Shown piece after piece: positions 17,155 to 25,581 of a DNA stretch of 64,000 nt. Source of the stretch: Pirellulales bacterium (GTDB taxonomy: Bacteria; Planctomycetota; Planctomycetia; Pirellulales; Lacipirellulaceae); assembly GCA_028279215.1 (NCBI GenBank), contig JANQOF010000072.1, positions 1-64,000 of the forward strand, written 5' to 3'. The translations under genes were made by a program, and so were the position numbers. The notes under the pieces are model-generated. The model saw nothing but the letters and a program-made list of their open reading frames with translations, ran no database searches and was not told the DNA's origin. Numbering within the stretch: position 1 is the first letter of the stretch; each line of letters begins with the position of its first letter.

Positions 17155-17979
17155 ATGCAAAACCTATTGCTCTACCCCCAACTGTTCTACACCTTTGCGC
17201 GAAACAGCTTGATTCGCGACATGACGTTTCGCACCAACTTCCTTATCGAAGTGGTGTCGAGCATTGGCTGGATGGCCATGAACTTGGGCTTCTACTTGCT
17301 GGTATTTAGCTACACCAGCTCGATTGAGGGTTGGGGCAAGTACGAGTTCTTCGTGTTCATTGCCACCACCATGTTCATCAATAGCGTGGTGCAAGCGCTA
17401 TTTATGCCCAATGCCCAAGAGATGAGCGAACTGGTTCGTACCGGCGGGCTCGATTTCGCGCTGCTCAAACCGGTCGACACCCAGTTCCTGCTGTCGCTAC
17501 GAAAGATAAACTGGTCGTCGCTCGGCAACTTTGTTGTCGCAATCGCAGTGTTGGTCTATGCGAATCGGCACATCGACCACGCGCGGTTCACCTGGGTGCA
17601 GTACGTCCTTTATCCCTTCTACATCGTTTGCGGCGTGCTGATGCTCTACAGCATCATGATCTCACTGGCGGCCACCAGCATTTGGCTGGGGCGGAACCAA
17701 ACTCTGTACGACTTTTGGTTCTACATCACCAATTTCTCGCGGTACCCACTGGAGATTTACAGCGGCAACCCTTTAGGGGTGACCTTGCGGACCGTGTTTA
17801 CGTTTGTCATTCCCGTCCTGCTGGTAATCAACGTGCCGGCCAGAATGATGGCAAAACCGCTCACCAGCCAGTACGCCTTCTTGGCAGCGTTTGCGCTCTT
17901 GGCAACAGTGCTATCTCTGTTGGCGAGCCGCTGGATATTCAAGCGGGCACTCGAGAGTTATCGCAGCGCTAGTAGCTGA
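17155..17979 (+). CDS. ABC-2 type transporter permease (DUF990-like)
   Basis: A 274-residue membrane protein with six predicted helices, of the ABC-2 membrane family 6 type: RDMTFRTNFLIEVVSSIGW at the first helix, a cytosolic ELVRTGGLDFALLKPVD loop around residue 95, and a NFSRYPLEIY segment before the last helices. Family members work with an ATPase and usually a second permease. Neither is next to it here, so its partners must be encoded elsewhere, perhaps upstream of the window in another operon. The ATG at 17155 begins directly with MQNLLLYPQLF. Confidence 0.85.
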   Translation: MQNLLLYPQLFYTFARNSLIRDMTFRTNFLIEVVSSIGWMAMNLGFYLLVFSYTSSIEGWGKYEFFVFIATTMFINSVVQALFMPNAQEMSELVRTGGLDFALLKPVDTQFLLSLRKINWSSLGNFVVAIAVLVYANRHIDHARFTWVQYVLYPFYIVCGVLMLYSIMISLAATSIWLGRNQTLYDFWFYITNFSRYPLEIYSGNPLGVTLRTVFTFVIPVLLVINVPARMMAKPLTSQYAFLAAFALLATVLSLLASRWIFKRALESYRSASS

Positions 17980-18020
17980 GCGAAGTGTGCGCGTGGGTTG
18001 CTTTCTGGCCGACGGCGACT

Positions 18021-18437
18021 TCATTCGCCCATCACGGTCACTACGATGGTCCTGTTTCGTGGTTTGACGTCGCACTCGAGATGCACAATCTGCTGCCAGG
18101 TGCCGAGCATCGGGTGGCCTTCGCTCACGGGCACCATCAACCCAGGCCCCATCCACGTGGCCTGGAGATGGGAGTGACCGTTGCCGTCGTGCCACGCCTG
18201 CTCGTGCCCGTAGTCGGTGCTGGGCGGGATGAGTCGGTCGAGCAATTCGGGCAAATCGCGGGCCAAGCCAGGCTCGAACTCAATGGCGGCAATCACGCCC
18301 GTGCTGCCGACGTTGAAAATGTGGGCCGTGCCGGTTTGAATGTTACTGCGGCTCACGATCTCGACGACACGGTCGGTCACATCGTGCATATCGCGATGAC
18401 CGGAAGTCTCGAGTTGAAATCGGTCCTGAAACACCAT
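18021..18437 (-). CDS. yjbQ: YjbQ-family protein (UPF0047, secondary thiamine-phosphate synthase type)
   Basis: A 138-residue protein of the YjbQ/UPF0047 family. Conserved features are the strand with GTAHIFNVGSTGVIAAIEFEPG, the His-rich WHDGNGHSHLQATWMGPGLMVPV and the C-terminal GTWQQIVHLECD with NRTIVVTVMGE. Some members complement thiamine-phosphate synthase loss, though the true role is not settled. It lies alone between the ABC permease and the oligopeptidase and is read in the opposite direction to both. Confidence 0.93.
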   Translation of the reverse strand: MVFQDRFQLETSGHRDMHDVTDRVVEIVSRSNIQTGTAHIFNVGSTGVIAAIEFEPGLARDLPELLDRLIPPSTDYGHEQAWHDGNGHSHLQATWMGPGLMVPVSEGHPMLGTWQQIVHLECDVKPRNRTIVVTVMGE

Positions 18438-18527
18438 GCTAGAATCCTAAATGAGGTAACCAATTGACGGAACTACGCCGGTGCCGACGACCGTTCGCCC
18501 CTCTACTGATTCTGTGAAGGAGACTGT

Positions 18528-20690
18528 ATGTTTTCGCACTTTTGCTCTTATCGTTGGGTTACGACCCTATTCCCGTTAGTCTACTTGCTGGCCATATGTA
18601 TCGTGCCCGCTTCCGAAATCACTTTTGCCAGCGACTACCCCGCCTCGCGTAGGGTCAATCACACGGATGACTACCACGGTAAGGTTGTACCCGATCCATA
18701 TCGATGGTTGGAAGCCGATGTTCGCGAGTCGGACGAGGTGGCTGAGTGGGTGCGGACTCAAAGTGACTTTGCACGCCAATTCCTCGATGCCATCGACGCA
18801 CGTGACATATTCGAGCGCCGTCTAAGCAAGTTGTACGACTACGAGCGTTATTCGACCCCGAGCCGAAAGGGTGGCAAGTACTTCTATTTCAAGAACGATG
18901 GTCTCCAAGATCAAGCTGTGTTGTTTGTGGCAAACTCTCCGGCTGCCGACGGCCGCGTGTTGCTCAATCCAAACACCTGGAGCGATGATGGCACCGTGGC
19001 GCTTTCAACCTACGCGGTGAGTGAGGACGGCAAGTGGATTGCCTATGCGAAGAGCGAGTCGGGTTCCGATTGGAAGACGATTCGTATCATGAACATCGAA
19101 TCGGGTGAGATTCTCGACGACCATCTCGAGTGGGTGCGCTTTGGCGGAATCGATTGGGATCACGATAACACCGGTTTCTACTACGCACGCTACCCGGAAC
19201 CGGAGGACGGCGAGCAATATCAGTCGGTCGCCCTCAATCAAAAGCTCTATTACCACGAGCTCGGAACCCGTCAGTCGAAGGATAAACTCGTTTACGAGCG
19301 CCCGGACGAGCCAGAATGGACGTTCGGCGCTACGGTAACCGACGACGGTGCGAATCTGGTGCTGTCGATCTTCCGCGGCACCGATCCGCAAAACCAAGTT
19401 TGGATTAAGAGTTTGGAGGTCGACGACGCGGAATGGCAGCCGCTGGTCGACGACTTCGAACACGAGTTCGCCTACTTGGCCAACGACGAAACCCGGCTTT
19501 TCTTCCTCACCGACCAGGCGGCCCCACGTAAGCGCATTGTGTCGCTCGACGCGGTGGCGCGTGGCAAACCCGAGGAAGTAGTTCCCCAAAGCGACGCGAC
19601 GCTCGTCGACGCCGATCTGGTGGGTGGGCGGCTGATCGCTCAGTACCTACACGATGTGCACTCGGAGGTCGAAATGTTCGACCTCTCGGGCCAGCCCGAC
19701 GGCAAGGTCGCGCTGCCAGGCATTGGAACGGCAAGTGGATTTCATGGTCAACGTGATCACGAGCAAACGTTCTTCTCCTTCACAAACGCCGTAACGCCTA
19801 CCAGCATCTATCAACTCGACATTCCTACTTGCAAGACCGAAGTGCTTCGCCGGCCGAAGATCGACTTCGATAGCGACGACTACGTGGTCGAGCAGGTGTT
19901 CTACCGCAGCAAGGACGGGACGAAAATCCCGATGACGATTGCTCACCACAAAGACCTCAAGAAAGATGGCAACAACCCCACGTTGCTCTACGCCTACGGC
20001 GGGTTCAATATCTCGATCACTCCCCACTTCTCGGTAGATTACGCCGCCTGGATGGAGCAAGGCGGCGTGGTGGCGATTGCCAATCTTCGCGGCGGCGGCG
20101 AGTACGGCGAGTCGTGGCATTTGGCGGGCAAGAAGGGCAACAAGCAAAATGTCTTTGACGACTTCATCGCCGCTGCCGAGTGGTTGATCGCCAACGAGTA
20201 CACATCGAGCGATCGACTCGCCATACGCGGCGGCAGCAACGGCGGGCTACTCGTCGGCGCGGTGATGACCCAACGACCCGACCTGTTCGGCGCTTGCCTG
20301 CCTGCGGTGGGCGTGCACGACATGCTTCGCTTTCACAAGTTCACTGCGGGGCAGTTCTGGCGATCCGAGTATGGCTCGGCCGACGAGCCCGATGAGTTTG
20401 TGTACTTGTTTGCCTACTCGCCCTACCACAACGTCGAGCCGGGCGCGGAGTATCCGCCAACCATGATCACCACGGCCGACACCGACGACCGCGTGGTGCC
20501 GATGCATAGTTTTAAGTTCGCTGCCGCTTTGCAGCACGCTCAGGCCAGCGATGCGCCAATCTTGCTGCGCGTCGAAATCAAAGCGGGCCATGGAGCCGGT
20601 ACGCCGGTCTCGAAACGCATCGACCAGGCCGCCGACATGTGGGCGTTCTTGGCTAGCGTGTTTCACATGGATGTGCACGAAGTCGAATGA
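18528..20690 (+). CDS. Prolyl oligopeptidase (S9A), exported
   Basis: A 720-residue serine peptidase with a signal peptide (about residues 1-28), so probably periplasmic. The N-terminal PYRWLEAD motif and the seven-bladed propeller (about 80-440) are followed by the catalytic alpha/beta domain. The triad can be read as Ser570 in GGSNGG, the Asp in TADTDDRVVP and the His in KAGHGAGTP. It cleaves short proline-containing peptides. The length and domain order are normal. A candidate terminator follows at 20733. Confidence 0.93.
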   Translation: MFSHFCSYRWVTTLFPLVYLLAICIVPASEITFASDYPASRRVNHTDDYHGKVVPDPYRWLEADVRESDEVAEWVRTQSDFARQFLDAIDARDIFERRLSKLYDYERYSTPSRKGGKYFYFKNDGLQDQAVLFVANSPAADGRVLLNPNTWSDDGTVALSTYAVSEDGKWIAYAKSESGSDWKTIRIMNIESGEILDDHLEWVRFGGIDWDHDNTGFYYARYPEPEDGEQYQSVALNQKLYYHELGTRQSKDKLVYERPDEPEWTFGATVTDDGANLVLSIFRGTDPQNQVWIKSLEVDDAEWQPLVDDFEHEFAYLANDETRLFFLTDQAAPRKRIVSLDAVARGKPEEVVPQSDATLVDADLVGGRLIAQYLHDVHSEVEMFDLSGQPDGKVALPGIGTASGFHGQRDHEQTFFSFTNAVTPTSIYQLDIPTCKTEVLRRPKIDFDSDDYVVEQVFYRSKDGTKIPMTIAHHKDLKKDGNNPTLLYAYGGFNISITPHFSVDYAAWMEQGGVVAIANLRGGGEYGESWHLAGKKGNKQNVFDDFIAAAEWLIANEYTSSDRLAIRGGSNGGLLVGAVMTQRPDLFGACLPAVGVHDMLRFHKFTAGQFWRSEYGSADEPDEFVYLFAYSPYHNVEPGAEYPPTMITTADTDDRVVPMHSFKFAAALQHAQASDAPILLRVEIKAGHGAGTPVSKRIDQAADMWAFLASVFHMDVHEVE

Positions 20691-20732
20691 CCGAGCTGCC
20701 ATAAGCGCGTTGGCTGCGTGAATCGCAAGCGC

Positions 20733-20766
20733 AACGCACCTTTAACTGAGGAAAATCGTGCGTTTT
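20733..20766 (+). terminator. Possible intrinsic terminator after the prolyl oligopeptidase
   Basis: Perfect 7-bp arms AACGCAC (20733-20739) and GTGCGTT (20758-20764) followed by a short T-run. The loop is 18 nt, longer than usual, so the call is moderate. Confidence 0.4.
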
Positions 20767-20791
20767 GCTGCGCGTGACGCACCCCTACGCA

Positions 20792-21724
20792 TCACTTTAG
20801 CACCGCTCGCAATTCCTTTGGCAGCGGAAACGAGACACTCTCTTCCCGCGTGGTGCGAACTTCGACGGTCGCGCCGTAGTTGTCGCGGAGGAAGTCGAGG
20901 CACTCCTCGACGACGACTTCCGGAGCGCTGGCGCCGGCGGTTACCAGCACGGTTTCCATGCCGTCGAGCCACTTCGCCTGAATATCGCCCGCACCATCAA
21001 TCAAGTACGCAGGGATACCTCGCTCCCGAGCCAATTCCGCCAGGCGCTGGCTATTCGAGCTGTTCTGGCTACCTAGCACCAATACCAAATCGGCTTCGTC
21101 GGATAGTATCGACACCGCCTCCTGACGGTTCTGCGTGGCATAGCAAATATCGTCCTTCGGAGGGCTGGCGATCTGCGGAAATCGCTCACGAAGGCGGTTA
21201 ATGATTCGGTTCGCGTCGTCGACGCTCAGCGTGGTTTGCGTCAGGTAGGCGACTTTCGATTCATCGGCCACTTCGAGCGTGGCCACCTCGTCAGGCGTTT
21301 CGACCAGCACAATCGCCTCGGGCGCTTCGCCCATGGTGCCCACGACTTCGTCGTGGCCCTCGTGCCCAATGAGAAAAATCGTGTAGCCAAGCTTGGCGTA
21401 CTTGATCGCTTCCAAATGGACTTTGGTCACCAGCGGACAGGTCGCGTCGATGGCCGTAAGTTCCCGTTCGCGAGCGGCTTGTCGTACTTCGGGCGACACG
21501 CCGTGAGCTGAAAACAGCAGCGTCGACCCACGTGGCACTTCTTCCAGGTGATCTACGAACACCACGCCTTTCTCCTTGAACTCCGTCACCACGTACTTGT
21601 TGTGCACGATCTCGTGGTAGACGTAGAGCGGCGGCTCAAACGTTTGGAGGGCAAGTTCGAGCGAATCGATCGCCATGTTCACGCCCGCACAGAAACCACG
21701 CGGGCTGGCAAGGAGCACTTTCAT
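20792..21724 (-). CDS. ispH: 4-hydroxy-3-methylbut-2-enyl diphosphate reductase
   Basis: Last enzyme of the MEP pathway: reduces HMBPP to isopentenyl and dimethylallyl diphosphate with a [4Fe-4S] cluster. The three cluster cysteines are visible in SPRGFCAGV (residue ~12), DATCPLVTKVH and the DICYATQNRQ segment. Substrate-contacting SAHG and the ASAPEVVVEE C-terminal motif are present. 310 residues is the standard length. Start set at ATG 21724 (MKVLLASPRGFCAGV); the open frame upstream is not family-like. Confidence 0.96.
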   Translation of the reverse strand: MKVLLASPRGFCAGVNMAIDSLELALQTFEPPLYVYHEIVHNKYVVTEFKEKGVVFVDHLEEVPRGSTLLFSAHGVSPEVRQAARERELTAIDATCPLVTKVHLEAIKYAKLGYTIFLIGHEGHDEVVGTMGEAPEAIVLVETPDEVATLEVADESKVAYLTQTTLSVDDANRIINRLRERFPQIASPPKDDICYATQNRQEAVSILSDEADLVLVLGSQNSSNSQRLAELARERGIPAYLIDGAGDIQAKWLDGMETVLVTAGASAPEVVVEECLDFLRDNYGATVEVRTTREESVSFPLPKELRAVLK

Positions 21725-21836
21725 TGGGGGCAGGCGCGGCGAGGTGGAACGAAGCGGAATTAGCACGTAGTTAAAGAATACCACTGCCCGCGAGAATATC
21801 CCAGATGTATCGCCGGTTACCTGGAACTGAGGGCAC

Positions 21837-22079
21837 CTAACCATTCGACGCAGCACCGGGAGGCACTTGCGGATTTGAATCGCCCATGCTGCGTTGATCG
21901 TGAGCTAGAGCGTATTGTCGGTAGGTGTATAGTGGGCGACGAGTGGCGCGATTGGTGACGAAGTCGGCCAAATCGGCGTCGAGGGCTTGTGCGAAGTCTC
22001 GGAACTGATCCTGGTCGTATCGAATCGGTTGCAGCCAAGAATAAGGGTAGGCAACGGGGTGCGAATTGTGTGCAGACAT
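21837..22079 (-). CDS. Small hypothetical protein
   Basis: An 80-residue protein not assigned to a family. The N-terminus is rich in His, Tyr and Pro (SHPVAYPYSWLQPIRYDQDQF), followed by a short amphipathic helix and a DFVTNRATRRPLYTYRQYALAH segment. The start at 22079 is supported by one of the best Shine-Dalgarno sequences in the window (AAGGAGG with about 4 bases to the ATG). It lies between ispH and gltX on the same strand, 112 bases upstream of the ispH start. Confidence 0.65.
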   Translation of the reverse strand: MSAHNSHPVAYPYSWLQPIRYDQDQFRDFAQALDADLADFVTNRATRRPLYTYRQYALAHDQRSMGDSNPQVPPGAASNG

Positions 22080-22316
22080 CGGGGCCTCCTTCGTCGTTCC
22101 CTGGACCCAGCGAGTGGACACCGCGGCGAGTTACCGAAGCACCTCATCACCAAACTATACGGGGGACACGCCAAAATTGTTCCCGGTTCACTATAGAACT
22201 ACCGCGCCCGACAGAAACCGTTGCGGATTCCACTTAGCCGGAAAAAGATCGGGCGTGCCGCTGAGGGTCCTTCGCGAATCGGAGTCGATTCTTGGGCAGC
22301 GAGCACTGAGCAGGTT

Positions 22317-23888
22317 TTACCGGAGCTTGGCGAGTGCCCGATCGATGCGCGAGAGCACCCTTGGTTTGCCCAAGATTTCGAGTGTTTCGAACATGCCAAA
22401 CCCAACCGACTTGCCGGTAACCGCGACGCGCAGCGCGTGGATGATTTGGCCGATTTTGATCTTGCGCGCGGCGACGAACGCATGGAGCCGTTCCTCGAGT
22501 TGCGCGGCAGAGAAGTCGTCGCTCTCCGCCAGTTGATCGCGAAACGCGGTGAGTAACTCCATTGCATCTTCGGGCTTCACCAGGCGCTTCTCGAACGCCT
22601 TGGTGTCGTACTCAAGCTGATCGTCGGCGGTGAAAAAGTCGTCGAATGATAGGATGTCGCCGAATACGGTAATCCGGTCGCCCGCGGCCTCAACGATCTG
22701 TGTCACGTAACTGGCCACGTCGCACGGCGGTGGATCCGTCACCAACCCGGCGCGTTTCAGAAAGTCGACCGCGCCCGCCACCTTTTGCTTGATCGGCAGT
22801 TCGTTCATCGCCCGCTGCTGAAACGCGAGCAGTTTCTGGGCATCGAAACTGGCCGGCGCCCGATTGACCCGTTCCAGGCTGAAGTGCTCGAGCATCTGTT
22901 CGCGTGTGAACTCCTCGGTCGAATCGTCCAGAGACCAACCGAGCAACAGCAAGTAATTCAAGATTGCATGTGGAAGAAATCCAACTTGCTCGTAGAAGTC
23001 AACAATCACCGGGTTGAATGTCTCGGCGGCCGTCTCTATCTCCAAACGCCGCGCGATCTCCTGTCCACGCTCGTTGAGGGCGGCAAAGTCGCGGTTTTTG
23101 AGATACTTGTCCAGCTTCCGCTTGCTCAGCTTGTTCTTACTGCCTGGTTCGGCGACAAATGGCACATGTGCGAACTCGGGCACGTCGTAACCGAGTTGCT
23201 GGGCGATGAACACCTGTCGCGGCGTATTCGATAGGTGCTCCTCGGCCCGAATCACATGCGTGATTTCCATATCGTGGTCGTCGACCACGGTCGCCAGGTG
23301 ATACAAGCATGAACCATCGGCTCGCTGAATCACATGGTCTTGCTCGCGGGCCCATTCGAAACTCACCACACCGCGCACTAAGTCGTTTAGTTCCAGCGTG
23401 CTGGTGTCGGGCATTTTGAGTCGCACCACGGCTTGGCGACCTTCGGCTTCAAAGGTCGCGGCGGCCTCAGGCGTGTCGGCCATCCATTTCCGGCTGTACT
23501 TGAATGGCACGCCGGCTGTCTGCGCCGCCTCCCGCTCGGCCGCTAGTTCGTCGGTGGTGGCAAAATCGCGGTACGCGGCGCCATTTTCCAATAAGACATC
23601 GACCGCCGCCTGGTACTTTTCACTTCGAGCCGACTGAAAGTACGGCGCGTGGGGTCCATCGACGCCGGGACCTTCGTCCCAGTCGAGCCCCAACCAGCGG
23701 AACCCGTGCAGTATGGGTTCCAGCGCCGCCTCGACGTTGCGATCTTGATCCGTATCGTCGATACGCAACAGAAACCGCCCTCCCCTACCCTTGGCAAACA
23801 GCCAATTGAAGAGTGCGGTTCTTACTCCACCGATGTGCAGATACCCGGTGGGACTAGGGGCAAAACGAGTGCGGGCCGGCATACTCAA
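22317..23888 (-). CDS. gltX: Glutamyl-tRNA synthetase
   Basis: Class I aminoacyl-tRNA synthetase, 523 residues, charging tRNA-Glu (and possibly tRNA-Gln). The HIGH-type signature is RFAPSPTGYLHIGGVRTALFNWL at residues ~7-29 and the KMSKS-type loop is KLSKRK around residue 258. The GIGF-like C-terminal anticodon-binding domain (residues ~330-520) has the usual MNELPIKQK and ALRVAVTGKSVGFGMFETLEILGK segments. The start at 23888 (MSMPARTRFAPSP) is reasonable; the second Met two codons on is an alternative. Confidence 0.97.
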   Translation of the reverse strand: MSMPARTRFAPSPTGYLHIGGVRTALFNWLFAKGRGGRFLLRIDDTDQDRNVEAALEPILHGFRWLGLDWDEGPGVDGPHAPYFQSARSEKYQAAVDVLLENGAAYRDFATTDELAAEREAAQTAGVPFKYSRKWMADTPEAAATFEAEGRQAVVRLKMPDTSTLELNDLVRGVVSFEWAREQDHVIQRADGSCLYHLATVVDDHDMEITHVIRAEEHLSNTPRQVFIAQQLGYDVPEFAHVPFVAEPGSKNKLSKRKLDKYLKNRDFAALNERGQEIARRLEIETAAETFNPVIVDFYEQVGFLPHAILNYLLLLGWSLDDSTEEFTREQMLEHFSLERVNRAPASFDAQKLLAFQQRAMNELPIKQKVAGAVDFLKRAGLVTDPPPCDVASYVTQIVEAAGDRITVFGDILSFDDFFTADDQLEYDTKAFEKRLVKPEDAMELLTAFRDQLAESDDFSAAQLEERLHAFVAARKIKIGQIIHALRVAVTGKSVGFGMFETLEILGKPRVLSRIDRALAKLR

Positions 23889-23990
23889 CCTGGTCGACGA
23901 AATCGCTGCGGCAAACGGAACTAACTACTGCAACGCAGTCTACCTGATTGCTTCATTTCGTCGAAGACGGCGCCAAAGACCGATTCCCGA

Positions 23991-25118
23991 TTATGCTGCG
24001 CGACGTTGCGCTTTCTGCTTGCGAAGTCGCTTTCGCTCGCTCTTACTCAGCCGCCTGGAAACGGAATCGTCCGCGTAATCATCGGCGTACCCATCGCTTC
24101 CGTCCGTCCACTGCGACGCATCCTGCTGCTGTTGTTCGGCCAAGTTGGCCTGCTTTTGTTTCCGGCGAGTCTGGCTCTTCTGTTTCGACTCGCTGCCTTC
24201 AGAGGTGACCGGCGTTGCTCTCTTGGCTGGGCTTGATGCGGTTTCTTTAGCGATTTTGAGCTCGGCAGTGCGTGATCGCTGTGGTTTGGAGGCAACGCCA
24301 TCGGCGACGTCGACCCTTAGAAATCGAGCGTAGCACACGAACGAAGTCACGATCAGTAGATAGCAGGAAAGCTGCGCAAGTTTGGCGACAAGCGGCGCCG
24401 CAACGCCGCCTACGCCCGCCATAGGGCCAATCACCGCGACGCCGGCCGCGAACACGGCCCCCACAAGCACTGCGAGCGCCAACTTGCTCTCTTTCACGTC
24501 GAGCAGAACACGAGCGCCTACCCATCCGAACATTGCGGAGCCGATGACAAGCCACCACTCGCTGCCACCGCTCATCAATCGAATGCCACTAAGCGTTGAG
24601 ATCGCGTCTGCCGCCGCTGTATGCAGATTAGTGACTGCGTCCACGCTTAATAGTAGGCTAGCTAGAATCGCGCCCCGCCACAGACGGTGACGTCCGTGAT
24701 AGTCGTCCACGCGACGTCGGCGGACTGCCCAAATCGTTACCGCCAACAACGATGCACAAATCATGCTCGCCGACGCCATCCATGTGGCCAGACTGTGGCT
24801 TCCGGTCGCATCGAACATTGCAGCGAAGGGATCGCCGAGTTGAGCGGCGATGGCGGAGCGATACTCGTGAGCTGTCGCCAATCCGGCGACAACGAATGTG
24901 CTCACCGCCAACACCAATACAGGCGCAATGAGTCGCGCGGGAAGATGTCGTCGTGCCAGAGCACCGCCCAAGCTACCTTCGTCGAACGCGTAGCGTCGGC
25001 CTTCACTGCTTGCAGAGTTTTCAGCATCGGCGGGCGCGTAAGCAGCCAACTCGCGAGACGCACTCAGCACCTCTTCCTGGAGAACGCGACGTCGACGTCC
25101 TTGTCGGGCACCGCTCAT
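23991..25118 (-). CDS. Hypothetical membrane protein with basic tail
   Basis: A 375-residue protein I do not recognise. Residues 1-70 are cytosolic and Arg-rich at the start. About six hydrophobic helices follow between residues ~70 and ~275. The C-terminal ~95 residues are highly charged and low in complexity: Lys/Arg/Gln-rich, a DGYADDYADDS acidic repeat, then KSERKRLRKQKAQRR at the end, which may bind nucleic acid or the ribosome surface. Start at ATG 25118 (MSGARQGRRRR). It is transcribed divergently from the HD-PAS-GGDEF gene, sharing a 460-base gap. Confidence 0.7.
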   Translation of the reverse strand: MSGARQGRRRRVLQEEVLSASRELAAYAPADAENSASSEGRRYAFDEGSLGGALARRHLPARLIAPVLVLAVSTFVVAGLATAHEYRSAIAAQLGDPFAAMFDATGSHSLATWMASASMICASLLAVTIWAVRRRRVDDYHGRHRLWRGAILASLLLSVDAVTNLHTAAADAISTLSGIRLMSGGSEWWLVIGSAMFGWVGARVLLDVKESKLALAVLVGAVFAAGVAVIGPMAGVGGVAAPLVAKLAQLSCYLLIVTSFVCYARFLRVDVADGVASKPQRSRTAELKIAKETASSPAKRATPVTSEGSESKQKSQTRRKQKQANLAEQQQQDASQWTDGSDGYADDYADDSVSRRLSKSERKRLRKQKAQRRAA

Positions 25119-25581
25119 GGATTCCGTTCCTTGAATAGCAGTTGGGGGGAGCGATTCGGCACGTCGCGGCCAATCCTGCTCGAGCAGCGATGTTGACCTG
25201 TACAAGTGCACTGCGCGCCGTAGCCGGTAAGTCGACCGAGATTTCGGGTGCAAGCAGCGCGAACGTCCCTGGCTGGGCGACCTGCATGATTGCACTTCGA
25301 CAAAACCACTACGAAAGGATCAACCCCGTGCATGGAGTTCATGCTGGCGCGGTCGCACCGGGTGGGCAAGACGTACCGGCTGAGCGTCAGATCACCCCCG
25401 TCCACGGGGGAGACCTGATCGGTGGCGGCATCTGACGCTCGGACATCGGGCGGTCGAATTCCTTTTGCCTAACCGCCCAGATGACCTACGGTTAGGTGGA
25501 AATGTGTCGACCGTCGCCCCGCCGACATCTGACTCGAACGACCGTTTCCAGCGTCCACCGCGTTCCGCTTCCGAGCCCACC
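25119..25581. other. Divergent intergenic region
   Basis: About 460 bases between the divergent membrane-protein and HD-PAS-GGDEF genes. It should hold both promoters. The one clear structure is the stem element at 25382-25440, listed separately. If the GGDEF gene starts at TTG 25465 instead of ATG 25582 the gap shrinks by 117 bases. Confidence 0.5.
25382..25440. promoter_or_regulatory. Candidate structured element upstream of the GGDEF gene
   Basis: A perfect 11-bp stem (GAGCGTCAGAT at 25382-25392 against ATCTGACGCTC at 25430-25440) encloses a 6-bp hairpin (CCCCCG 25395-25400 against CGGGGG 25405-25410, loop TCCA). On the plus strand it would be in the 5' leader of the HD-PAS-GGDEF gene. 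It does not match the c-di-GMP riboswitch consensus I know. It could also be a DNA operator for the divergent gene pair. Confidence 0.45.
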
